A stretch of 64,000 nt of DNA, taken from NCBI RefSeq assembly GCF_035222275.1, contig NW_026946360.1, positions 868,001 through 932,000 of the forward strand, in the 5' to 3' direction. Origin of the DNA: Podospora bellae-mahoneyi. Taxonomy: Eukaryota > Ascomycota > Sordariomycetes > Sordariales > Podosporaceae. The notes beneath the pieces were generated by a model that was not told where the DNA came from, did not search any database, and worked only from the letters and a program-made list of their open reading frames with translations. The first letter of the stretch is position 1, and every line of letters starts with the position of its first letter. The position numbers were made by a program, and so were the translations under genes. Of the stretch, positions 1 to 10,305 are shown in pieces.

Positions 1-2894
1 AATGAAAGGGGGGACGCCACTCAACCGAACCCCTTCCACACGCATTCTAGAAAAGTTCCAGAAGAATTTTTCACAGGCTACATTAGTACAACATGGGACG
101 CTCCAAGCGAAATGTCACTGATGCGTCTTTGCCCTAGAGCGGATCGGATCAGTTGTAACTAAACATTCGATATTGGTGGTTGCTACGATCGGCCAGGAGT
201 CCACCGAGGCGGTCATGGATGCTTTACGTATCAAGCGGGCTATGAAGACAGAACCATGCGTACGGAGTAAGTGGTTGGCGCCTGGTGATGATGTTGAGAT
301 GAACTGCGGGTTGGCCAACAATTTCGGTGGTGAGGACCCACGCTGTGGACAGAAGAATTAGACACCAGAATATTAAAGGCTCAACACAACCCTCAACTAT
401 CATTTAAAGTCTCTGGACAATCTTTAAATGCTGGTTAATTTCTATTCAAAACATTCGAACTATCTTTGAAGTCTCATTACCTATTCAAATACCCAGAAAC
501 TATCTGTAAACGGTTTTACTATTCCCAGGAGCAGTCTCTAATTTTCGTGTCCACGGCGTGGGACCCTGACGATGTTGAACTCCTTGTCTCCACTGCCCCA
601 CCTACCTTATCTCGCTAGCTTGGAGCTTGGACCAGGGTTGGTTTTGGAGGGGTCAATATTCAAGGTAGATCCAGGTTCTGTTTGACCCAAGATGACGAGA
701 AGGTATATAAGTATCCTGGCTTTACACTCAAGAGAGTGTCCTACTGCCATCTGTATTTCTTCAGGGCCACTTGAATCAACTGCCTTTCGCGGGGTAGCTG
801 CTCCGAGTCACTGGAACCGATGGCAGGTCGATCGATGAATGAACAGAACCCGAGAAACCTTCCCGAAGCGGTTATATAAAAATGTGGGGATTATCACTTG
901 AGGCCACGCCCACCCACTTCCCGCCCCGTCCTGGTTCCAACCGGGGATCCATTTGCAGCATCAGAGACCCCAAATCTATTTGATGGTTTTCGATTCTTGC
1001 CAGCAAAGGCAGAGCTGCGGCACAGCGCAACGCAAGGGAATATGATCACTGGTGCCGCCCACTGCAGGAGGCACAATGCTGAAAGTCAAGCCAAGGTGCC
1101 TGCTGCAAATTGGAGTTGCTTTGGAGGGGATTGGGACGCGATGAGACACTGGTTACAATGTTATCCCAGGTTGTTTTGTGTCTAGCAAGCATATCGCCCT
1201 AAGTAAACAGGCGATTCTATGAGCATCAAACTTTTCCGTCCGTAGTCGCAGTCAAGTCGGACTTTGCAAATCCCACCGAAAATCAGTTGCCAGTGAGATT
1301 TTTAGTGTACATCGCTGAAAACGGCAGCAATTCCTGACTGACTAGTTCGCGGGGTTGGGCCAGGGCTTGGGTTAATTTGCCAAATGTAGAAAAGAAGCCG
1401 GGGGGGGGGGGATTGACGGGCCAAGGAGGACGATTCTCTGTCGGTGTGTGAACTGAGGGCGGGCAGATGGATGACTGAAGAGAAACATTTTGAACATACC
1501 ATGTGGTAGGACAATCTTGACCTGACGGCCGGAAGAAACTTGAGCGGGCAAAAACCCAGGTTTTGCCAGCTTGTGGAACTAACTTCAAACACCACGTTGC
1601 GGCACGTTTGTTGACCTGCAGCTGCAGGAAGGATGGGAGTCTGCCAGAGCCTAACGAGACAGGACCGCTCACACAGTGCGTGTTGTTGTTGAGATGTACG
1701 CCGAAGCTCATCCGCCCTTGGAGATCACGAGGTTGACGGCTCTGGGCAGTCTGATTGAATGCAAGGGAAGAATACATCTTTACGGGGCTCAGCGACATCT
1801 TCTAGAAACAACGTTGCAACCCACTTCCTGTGGCCACTTCGCAGGCTGGCATTCTCAACGACCCAGATGGAAATGCTGGGTATATATTCGTTCCAGCTGT
1901 AAGACATGAGGCAACAAGGCTCACTGACTCTCGGGCTCTTTTCAGCCCTATATGCCTCGAGCTGGGGCTTTTGCTAGTACATAGATGTCAGTGACGAGAA
2001 TGGCCATCCAACCACAGAGGCTTCCCTTAAATACTTGCCGTGTCTACGAGAAAAACTCAACACTAGCTAATCTCTACTGTACTGCGTCAAATTGTGCAGG
2101 GCTAGCCACTGGAAAATCGAGAATTGTGACTCGCGAATCGGAACTGAGAATAACCGGTTATCGACATGGTGTGCAACCATTCCTGGCTTTTTCAAACCTT
2201 TTGTGGGATGATGGTGAAGGGGAGACATCGTAAGTTGGCTCTTTGATTTCATATTTTGCCGTCAAGGAAGTTGCTTGCTAGAGGGCCAGGGGCGCTTATT
2301 CCTACCGCCGGTGTGGGACCGCAAATGGCGTAAACGTTCTCTACTTGTGTGATGCTAGTCTATACTTCAGGGGCATTATTTCAAGCCGAATCCATCCTCA
2401 CGATAGGAGATCTACAATTGCTGGGAGTATCAGGTCAGACAGCTTTTCTTCATACAATGTGAAGAGATCAAGACGAACTATATCATAGCGCTTGTCATTA
2501 CAAGTGTGTGAGGGTGGCCGATACTGGACGCAACAAGGCATGACCAATTTGAACCGTTCGCCCAAAAAGGACAAGGCGAGTTAACCGGGGTGGTCTTGGA
2601 CTGTTCTGACCCTTGCACGGCACCATCGCTCAAGCACTCACTTCGCCAATCAGAAGACGCGATCGCCTCCAGCCCACCCTATCAAGTCGCCCCCAGGGGA
2701 AGGCACACGGACCCTTCCTTTTTCTTTGCTTCTCAGAGCGGTCCTTTAGTCCAGGCGCTGTTGCTTTTTCTTTTGTGCCCGCTCCATTGCCCGCCGTGCC
2801 TCTGCCTCTCTTCTTTTTACCTGGTTCCGAAACCTGCTGAGGTTGCTTGTCCTTTATGATCTTGATTCAGCTGTCCAATATCTTAAAGATCACC
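1..2894. other. Gene-free left flank
   Basis: No convincing gene is visible. The first 550 bases are relatively AT-rich with loosely repetitive TTTAAA/AACTATC-like words. A run of 12 G lies at 1400-1411. Open frames here (longest 171 codons, minus, 1283-1798) show no recognisable domain, and I treat them as chance. Confidence 0.5.
1400..1411 (+). repeat. Poly-G run of 12
   Basis: Twelve consecutive G residues on the plus strand in otherwise non-coding DNA. Such a tract is prone to length errors in sequencing and could form G-rich secondary structure. Confidence 0.9.
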
Positions 2895-3209
2895 TCAATA
2901 CGCGTTGAAAATCTCGTCATCCGACAAAACAAACCGCCCGGCCACGCGCAGCGCAAAGCAGCTTGAGCCAACCGCTAATACCATAGCACCAGCCAGTAGC
3001 AACCCCCAGGCCCCCATTGCCGATCCCCACTCCAGGGGCGCTCCCATTAATTCGCTGGGCACAACAGCAACTGTTTTCTCCAGCAGTGCTACATCTTTCA
3101 ATCCAGTCCACCTCCTGGGATCCCCTTTCCAGCGCAAACCGCGAATATCCCACGACGGTCTGCTCGACTCCGTAGCCCGAGAAAGCAGCGCCCCGTAATT
3201 TCGAACCAT
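2895..3209 (-). CDS. Small single-TM protein, uncharacterised
   Basis: An open frame of 104 codons from ATG 3209 to TGA 2895. It has a basic, Trp/Arg-rich middle (WDIRGLRWKGDPRRW) and one hydrophobic stretch near residues 67-85, followed by a short tail ending in SDDEIFNAY, so a single-pass or tail-anchored membrane protein is likely. The same frame stays open upstream to about 3284, just after a TAA that overlaps a possible acceptor (AACAG at 3285), and that extension also looks protein-like (RYGRRGLSFQKDAR). A spliced upstream exon is therefore possible, but I find no ATG for it. The gene points away from ras1, whose ATG lies only 125 bp away, so the two would share a promoter or have overlapping leaders. 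I do not recognise the family. Confidence 0.4.
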   Translation of the reverse strand: MVRNYGALLSRATESSRPSWDIRGLRWKGDPRRWTGLKDVALLEKTVAVVPSELMGAPLEWGSAMGAWGLLLAGAMVLAVGSSCFALRVAGRFVLSDDEIFNAY

Positions 3210-3334
3210 TCTCTTGAGAGCTTCCGCCCTGGCATCTTTTTGAAAGCTCAATCCCCGACGCCCGTACCGCGTGATCCAGACCTCCTGTTATCGGTGTCGC
3301 TCCATCTTCTCTCCAGCACCCTCAGTCCACAGCA

Positions 3335-4216
3335 ATGGCTTCCAAGGTTGGTTCTTTCAATTTTGTTGAGATGGCGAGCAGCGCGCTTCAACTGCGATGA
3401 TCTTGTTTGGGTTGATAAATTGGTTGCTGACGTCGCGCTTTTGGTTGCTTAGTTTACTCGAGAGTACAAGCTCGTTGTGGTCGGCGGCGGCGGTGTCGGC
3501 AAGTCCTGCCTCACAATCCAGCTTATCCAATCGCACTTCGTCGACGAATATGATCCAACTATTGAGGGTGCGCATATTCATTTCATTTTTCTGCATCCAG
3601 TTGATGACCGCGATCAGGTCGACTAACTGCGGCGTTGCAGATTCGTATCGCAAGCAGTGCATCGTTGATGATGAAGTCGCGCTGCTCGATGTCCTCGATA
3701 CCGCCGGCCAGGAGGAGTACTCTGCGATGAGAGAGCAGTACATGCGTACCGGCGAAGGGTTCCTGCTCGTGTATTCCATCACATCCCGCGAAAGCTTCGA
3801 AGAAATAAGAACCTTCCAGCAGCAGATCCTTCGCGTAAAGGACAAGGACATCTTTCCCATGGTGGTGGTAGGAAACAAGGTCGATTTGGCTAGTGAGCGC
3901 AAGGTGCCGCAAGAGGGTATGTTTGCAAGATTCATGTGTGGTGTTTGGATACATGTATTAACTTGCTTTCACAGAGGGCGAGGCTCTTGCTCGTGAGTTC
4001 CGTTGCAAGTTCCTCGAGACTTCAGCAAAGACCAACACAAACGTCGAGCAAGCTTTCTACGAGGTTGTTCGCGCCATCAGACGGTACAACCGTGAGATGC
4101 AAGGAGGCACAGCTTCGGGCAGCGGCCTCTCCCACAACAGCCAAGGCATGGGCAAGATTGATGTCGGTGAGGATGACGCCCAGGCGGGCTGCTGCGCCAA
4201 GTGCATCCTCATGTAA
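3335..4216 (+). CDS. ras1: Ras-type small GTPase (RAS-1/RasA class)
   Basis: Exons 3335-3346, 3453-3567, 3641-3916 and 3975-4216 give 214 aa. All three introns have GT-AG ends and restore the family's frame. Visible motifs are the P-loop GGGGVGKS, effector region [27 protein letters not shown] (switch II, Gln present), NKVD and ETSAK. The C-terminus has GCCAKCILM: the CAAX box CILM for prenylation with two upstream cysteines that could be palmitoylated, so the protein should sit on membranes. The GGGGVGKS form separates it from the fungal RAS-2 class (GDGGVGKT) and DTAGQ from Rap/Krev. In fungi this class controls growth polarity, cAMP signalling and conidiation; the Neurospora member is the band (bd) gene. 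The first exon codes only four residues. Confidence 0.93.
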
Positions 4217-5471
4217 ATGGGACGCCGCAGAAGACGGACACACTGCCGGTCTCTGGGGAGACCTTATATAACGGCTAATAATGCATCGGGGAATGGAGTT
4301 GGTGGGGCTTAAGGCAGATGCCATGGCCTTTCGGGACGGAATCTACACATTGGTGGACGGGTATCCAAGTCGTAATGACTTTGATGATGCCCATTTTCGG
4401 CCATCCAGAGATGACATGCTTGATGTTGCTGATGCTGAAGGGGTGGGCGCAAAATCTCTTTTCGAACCCACATTGCGGTCTTGTTGTTTTTGTTTTGGGA
4501 GTTATTTGAACTAAACCTGGCGATCCTATTTGGGTTTTTATGCTCTCAGACACTTTTGTAATCCTTTCTTCTATCTTTCTTACATCTCATTTTTCATGCC
4601 AGCGGCGGTCAGTGGTCAAAATGGGTTATCTGTTTACCTTAGCGTGCAGGTAGTTTATGGTGAGAGAATGTGATGATGTTGTGTTGTTGCCACCGGATTA
4701 CGCGCCCTTCAAGGCCCCAAGGCTGCACGTACCCATCGATCAACAGCAATCATTGTCAGCGAGAGGCGAGTTCGGTTCAGCTCCGGCCCTCCCTGCAACA
4801 CAGTGCTGGGATTCTGATTGGTATTGTTTCCTTCGAGAGACCAAACCAGCTTGGCCTACCTTGAGCCTGAGTTGCTTCAGTCCTGGCATTACCGGCATGT
4901 TGGTCCTCTCGCGATAGCTGGCAAGATGGAGGGGAACTCGTCTTTTACACCGCATGAGGCCGTGATACGGTTCCTAGTGATCCATCTATCCTCGCGTGCG
5001 CCTTCTCCTCTCAATAGCTCGCACAAGATTATAGCTAGGAGTCGGATAGAGAACAAGATAAGGCGGAGGGGATAAGCCCACGCCGCATCTCCCTCTCACG
5101 CACAGGTCTAAACTTACCAACCAATAATTGCATGGTACCGAACCACCATCGGCTTCTTTTTGGAGCTCCTTGGCTAGGGTAACTGCGATGCATATCTGAC
5201 CGGCATATGCCGAGCTGAGATCTGATATAAGAGCCCCCAACACCAACCGTGCCTCTCTGCATTCCCAAATCCGGTGCCCACGTGTGCCGAAGGACCGACC
5301 GAGCGTGGCTTTTGCCATCATTTCTCACCCACAAAAGTCCTCTCGGAGCTGGCTCATAAATGACAAGACATTAGCGGCTCTGGGTTAGGGTTATCCTCCC
5401 CAAGCAACCCTGAACCCCGTTGTCACCTCGCAAACACCTCTTCATTGCCCGATGTTTTTCTGAGGGCTACC
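4217..5471. other. Intergenic: ras1 3' region
   Basis: No gene seen. It holds the ras1 3' UTR and the leader of the next plus-strand gene. The short overlapping open frames around 4990-5330 (minus) have no recognisable content. Confidence 0.6.
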
Positions 5472-6083
5472 ATGGCCGTCGCAAAGCCAACAAACACCCG
5501 GGTCTCCCAGGCAACCGACATCCTCCTCTCCCCGACCAAATTCACACTCAGACGCTACCGCGCCTACATCCATGCGCGCAACCGTTTCTTCTCCGCCTTT
5601 CACCCCAAAGGCCGGTTCGTGAGGATCCCCACCCCCTCGGACAACCTCCTCTGCGGGCTGTACGCCATTGTCATTTCGTTTCAGCACCAGCACCCGGGTC
5701 TGACACCAGCCCCTACCTTGGAGCACTTGCTGTCTGTCTGTCGGGGTTGCGGTTTTGACAACGAGGGGAATCTCTCCGGGGATCAGCTCTCGCTTGTTTT
5801 TTCTGCCTGGGGGGACAAGACAGTTTTTGATGAGGGGGGGGAGCCGAACAGGAGGAGGTGTCAGCTGGGGTATTTGAGTCGGTACAATGGGCCTGGGTGG
5901 GAGGACGAAGCAGAAAGGGGAGAGGATGTTCCAGTCATGATGGGGACTAGGGAGGTGGATACGGAAGAGGAAAAGGGGGATATTCTGAGGCTGTGGGTTT
6001 GGAATGATGGCGGCTGGGCTGGGGGTGGGATGGGGCATTGGGAGGGGATCAGGAGGGTAGGTGAGGAAGGGGATGATGTGTAG
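5472..6083 (+). CDS. Small protein with papain-like Cys/His arrangement
   Basis: A single-exon frame of 203 aa. I choose ATG 5472 because it has a good fungal start context (CTACCATGGCC); an in-frame ATG at 5445 has a poor one. The N-terminal half is basic (LSPTKFTLRRYRAYIHARN), followed by SDNLLCGLYAIVISFQ, where an Asp/Asn pair precedes a Cys that begins a hydrophobic helix, as in OTU-type cysteine proteases. Near the C-terminus GMGHWEGI offers a His followed by an aromatic, as in the OTU His motif. The tail is acidic and glycine-rich. The protease reading is inference from these two motifs only; no complete domain is recognised. Base composition becomes very G-rich towards the 3' end. Confidence 0.65.
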   Translation: MAVAKPTNTRVSQATDILLSPTKFTLRRYRAYIHARNRFFSAFHPKGRFVRIPTPSDNLLCGLYAIVISFQHQHPGLTPAPTLEHLLSVCRGCGFDNEGNLSGDQLSLVFSAWGDKTVFDEGGEPNRRRCQLGYLSRYNGPGWEDEAERGEDVPVMMGTREVDTEEEKGDILRLWVWNDGGWAGGGMGHWEGIRRVGEEGDDV

Positions 6084-6436
6084 GTGTTTGGCATCTCGGT
6101 GCTCGCAAAGATATTTAGATGGGGATCACAATGAAGTTTTAGGGGATCTTTTGCACGTACGGTATGGTCTTCTCGTCGACTTCTCATGCGCAACAAGGTA
6201 AACAAACTCAACCACTGCAAATGGTTTATGCTCTCGACGTTAGCTGGCAGATATGGACTGGGTATCAGGGTAACGATTCGGTAAATTCTACCTAGAAGCT
6301 CTATCTTGGTTTTATTGAGATTCCACCAAAGTCCGCTGAATTGAGTGATAGGTGTTGCTGTTGCATATCAAATGTTTTTCATTCGCTCATAACTTGGGTT
6401 TACTGAACCGTTTAGGTCAATAGAGGAACCGCCCTA
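6084..6436. other. Intergenic between convergent genes
   Basis: A 353-base gap holding the 3' ends of the 5472-6083 gene and the uncertain minus-strand gene at 6437-7268. Nothing else is seen. Confidence 0.6.
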
Positions 6437-7268
6437 TCAAGGCCCTTCTTGTGGTTGCAGAGGTACTTGTGACCCTCCTTGAGCTTGCACTTGGCTTCGA
6501 ATGTGGTTCAAAACCAAGCCTGGAGACTGGCTCTTTTGTTGGAGTCGTCGCTCCCATAATAGTGGCTGGGCATGCTGCTGATGGTGGCCAAAGCCTGTTG
6601 CGTGATTTTGAGGCTGCTCTTGCTGCCAAACAAGACCTTGTACGCGATCTTGAAGCTGGTTTTGTTACAGGGGGGAATTTTGGGGTTGGCTTTGCTCCTG
6701 GTGTTGTGTATCTCCCGCATCCTGCCTTACGGGCTGTGGTGCCGGTGCCGTGCTCTTCGTGTCCGTTTCGAACGTTGTGAGAATAGTATCAGGGTCTGAC
6801 AAGTCTGACAACAGTTGCATACAAAACGAGATCCAATCAGAAGCTTTGTTTGAACCTCCATTGTTGTTTTTAAGCAGAGGAATTGCCGCTCTCTCGAAGC
6901 GTACCTAACCGCTTCCATTGCTCTTTTGGGCAAATTCTTTTGGTGTTGTTGGACAGCTCAGCCGAATTTAAAAGTGTCCGTTCTACACCATCATTAGTGA
7001 GCTCGTATAGATAGGCTTCGTATGGCTGTGTCGCCGACGTGCTGCGCTGTTCAGACTGCTGAATCTGAGATACTGAGGTTAGAGCTGGAGCCGTGGGAGG
7101 ATTGAATTCATATAACAGAAAGCAGGGGTGTTGAAATAGTTCTGCTAAGGTGATGTAGAAGAGACTCTTGGGTTTGCTGGAGATGTCTAAGAGATCATCT
7201 ACCCCCTCCTCTCGGGGCCCTGTGAGCCTGAGGACTTTGCCCCCTTGGTTTACCGCGGCACTACCCAT
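6437..7268 (-). CDS. Uncertain three-exon gene, Gln-rich C-terminus
   Basis: A proposed model, complement(6437..6655, 6731..6904, 7074..7268), gives 195 aa. The last intron (75 nt, GTAAGG to CCAG) removes the only stop in an otherwise open frame. The first (169 nt, GTATCT to TTAG) switches frame. Both are phase 0, and the two downstream exons are multiples of three. The start is ATG 7268 (MGSAAVNQGG); the frame stays open upstream to about 7480 without an ATG, with a Pro/Lys-rich stretch, so a further 5' exon may exist. The middle has hydrophobic/aromatic text (SLFYITLAELF, DWISFCMQLLSDL) and the C-terminus is Gln/His-rich. I do not recognise the family. A weakness is that the first intron's own sequence is also open, so a frameshifted relic is the alternative. 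Confidence 0.35.
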
Positions 7269-7869
7269 TGATTGCCTCGACTCCCTCGGAGGATGCTTTT
7301 TGGTTGTGGGTGGAATAGTTGACGGTGGCCTTGGGAGTTGTTCCACTGACGCGGCGTCAGGCTGGAGTTTGGGGTGGGCCGTGGGCGTTGGTGAGTGAGC
7401 GGAAGTCTTTTTGACTGGGTTTTGACGTTTCTTCGCGGTTGTGGGAAATTGAGCGCGGCTCCGTATGAATGGTAAGGTTTAAATATAAATCTATGAATGC
7501 AGTTTTATTGTGTAAAGGCCATGGGGTAATCAAGTGGGCTGGAGGCTGCTTGAGCTGTAGCCACAAAGGTGCTTCGTGACAAGTTCAGCTGTCATCTTTG
7601 GTGGAAGTGAGGCGCGAAGAAGGGTTTGGAACCAGATTGCGTCCCCGTCGTCATCCCAAAAATTATCTGGTCAGCGGTCTTTCCATGTTTCCTGTTGGCT
7701 CCTCCCATTTCACTCCTTTCCAATCTTCGTTCCTGCCATGACCATATGACCTACTTCCAACTCGCCGCGTGTCTGTCGCTGCCTCCCCTTTCCTTCTATC
7801 CCCAACCCTGCCTTCCATGACATCAAACACCTCATCCCAGTATTTTCTCTGCTCATGCTATGCACAAAG
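7269..7869. other. Intergenic
   Basis: About 600 bases between the uncertain gene and the TOK1 stop codon. It probably carries the TOK1 3' UTR and possibly a missing 5' exon of the 6437-7268 gene. No other feature is visible. Confidence 0.5.
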
Positions 7870-10305
7870 TTAATTGGCTTGCAACTTGGTATCAGTGAGA
7901 GTTGTATTCACCTTCTGGACCTGTCTCCTCATCCATCGTCCCAAACTTTCACACAGCCTATCAAGAACCCACTCTGCTTCAGTAACGTCGGCGAGCAGAG
8001 GGCTATCTTCACCAATCCAGTCCCATTCTGTTTGTTCATCTCTCTCCACCGACTCATCGCGTTCTAACGAAGACAAGGCGGTGAATCGTATCAGCTTCGT
8101 GAATCTTTCCCACTCGCCATATGAGTACACCTTTGGCGGATGGGATCTCAGGTCGTGGGCAACAGCCTTGATGGCGGCAGATAGCTCTTTGGCAAGCTCA
8201 TTGTCATCATACTTCTCCTTTTCCAGTACCCGACTCCCGTCTTGCTGCTGACCAAGAGAACGCTCGGGGTCTATGTCGCTGAAATGCCGCTCGTCACGCA
8301 TAGGTCTCTCTGGGCGCTTGCCTTTTTCTGTGTCGACCTGTTTCCTGTTTAATAACTTGGCCAGGGTAGAGTGACGAGTGAGAAAGCTTTTGAGAATTCC
8401 CTTCTTGGGCATGATGGTCCAATCTGCCAGAGTAAAGGTACCCCTGTTGATAGCCATGACAACGGTTTGACTCATTTGCTGAACCAGGACTGTGACAATG
8501 GGAACCGCGGTGATGGACCAGACAATAAAGAACGGCTTGCCAATGTTGGACTTGGGGGCGAGATCACCATACCTGCTCAGTAATTAGCTTGGGAAACAAG
8601 TCACAATGAAAATTGGCCAGGATATTTACCCGATCGTCAAGATTGCCACAAAGCAAAAGTAAAGGCTGTCAAAGTATCTCCATTGGGATATCCGTTTTTC
8701 AGTCACCATGAAAACGAGAGCCCCAATTGTCCAAAAGGAGAAAAATACCAACAGTGCCATCCCAAGCGCCCATGATCTGTGTCTAAGGTCAGCAGTCAGT
8801 CTGTCACGACAAAGCAAAAGGGGCCTACTGTTTCCAGTGTTTTGTCTCCTCCTGTATCTGCCTCATGACATCAAACCTGTCCTTTTCCTCCTCCAACAAC
8901 AGTAGTTTCTGCCGCCGCTTCTTTCGTCTGTCACGAAGAGCTTCTTCTCCGCTGCCAACCGCATTTTGGGCCTTGCCCTCGTCAAATGTAACTGCTCTTC
9001 CCACAATCTCCAGGCGCCCGAGCTGCATTATGGATGCCCGGCGGGCATATTCTGAGGCGCTCTCTGCCAGGCCTCCTTCGGCAGCTGCTGAATCCGGCCT
9101 CACGGGCGGCAGGCCTAACCGCTCTCTCAGTTCTTTTTCACTGGTCACTGTTCTCCCGACAGTCGACTCGCGTTTGTGTTGCCGATGACGTTTGATGATC
9201 TTGTCCGCGCTGATGTTGGCTGCGAAGCGCGTCAGGCTGCCAATGACAAGACCCAAGAAGATGACACCGATAATCTGGAATGCAAACAGAAATCCCCTTC
9301 CCGAATCGGTTTTGGGTGCGAAGTCTCCGAACCCCACAGTGAGGATTGTCTGATCCTCGTCATCAGCACGGTTCTGACTACGTGCACCAGGGGACCAGCT
9401 GACTTACCACTTGAGAGAAATATAGGGAATCAGCATAAGTAAAGCCTTCCAACGCGCAAAACACCCCTGCACCTCCTGCCAACCAGAAGAAAAAGCTCAT
9501 GGTCTGGAGAATCAGTGTCCTTTGGTCGTCATCTAGCTCAAATTTTTGTGGATAGTGTCCCTTAAAGTAGCCAACCATGTTAACCATCAGCATGGCACAG
9601 CTGAGGACGTACATGAGCGATGCCAGGACGGAGTGCCAGAAGCCCTGAGAATATGCTTCACCAGGCGCCACAGGTGGTGCATAGATTGCCATGGCAATTT
9701 CCACGACTATCAGCTGTGTGCAAAATGGACATGTCAGAATATCGTAACATAGAATGGGTGTGTAAGTACCTACGATGAGAGCCGACAAGAGCCAGAATAC
9801 AATTGATAAAGGCAAGGCCACTATGTATCGTACTCGACGTGTGAAGTTTAACAGCAGAAACAAGTGGCCGAGGAGGCCAAATATGATGGAGAAGATGTTG
9901 GGGATGATTTCCCTGTGGATGTGGTGAGCGGGAATAATTTCTTGTGGAAGGGGGTATAATCTCACCAATTTGGATCAGGTATACCCCAAGCGGCATCATC
10001 GGAGCCATGGTTGTCGCTGAATGGCAAGCCATTGTCAGGCAATGTGAATCTCCATGGACTCACCAAGGACACGATGGACAAGACGTTGGAGAACGGCCCA
10101 ATGGTTGCAGCGATGAGTGGAATGGCCGTCGAAGCAAACCACCATTTTCTGCCACCGAAAGGTCAGCTATGTGCACCAGAAACATAAACACAATATAGAA
10201 AACATACTGTGGCAAGTTATCACTTTGTCCTCGAAGCTTTATCCGACCTCCTGCAGCGGTTCGGATTGCGGCAACCGGAGCCGGAGCTGATGGTTTGTTG
10301 GGCAT
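7870..10305 (-). CDS. tok1: TOK1-type two-pore outward-rectifier K+ channel
   Basis: Exons, complement: 10208-10305, 9966-10148, 9774-9912, 9408-9713, 8829-9349, 8630-8782 and 7870-8572, give 700 aa, close to yeast Tok1 (691). Two selectivity filters are visible: TILTVGFGDF at about residues 243-252 and ILTIGYGDL at about 463-471. The intron before each filter is cleanly spliced to complete it. Several hydrophobic segments precede pore 1, consistent with the 8-TM, two-pore layout found only in fungi. Between pores lies a charged cytosolic loop (residues about 290-415) rich in Arg/Lys/Glu; the C-terminal tail after pore 2 is long, charged and cytosolic. The protein should let K+ leave the cell across the plasma membrane on depolarisation. 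The start MPNKPSAPAP is the first ATG in frame. Confidence 0.95.

Noticed and set aside
1283-1798. A 171-codon minus-strand frame in the left flank
   Set aside because: No recognisable family, and it runs through the 12-G homopolymer, whose length could be uncertain; coding is not supported.
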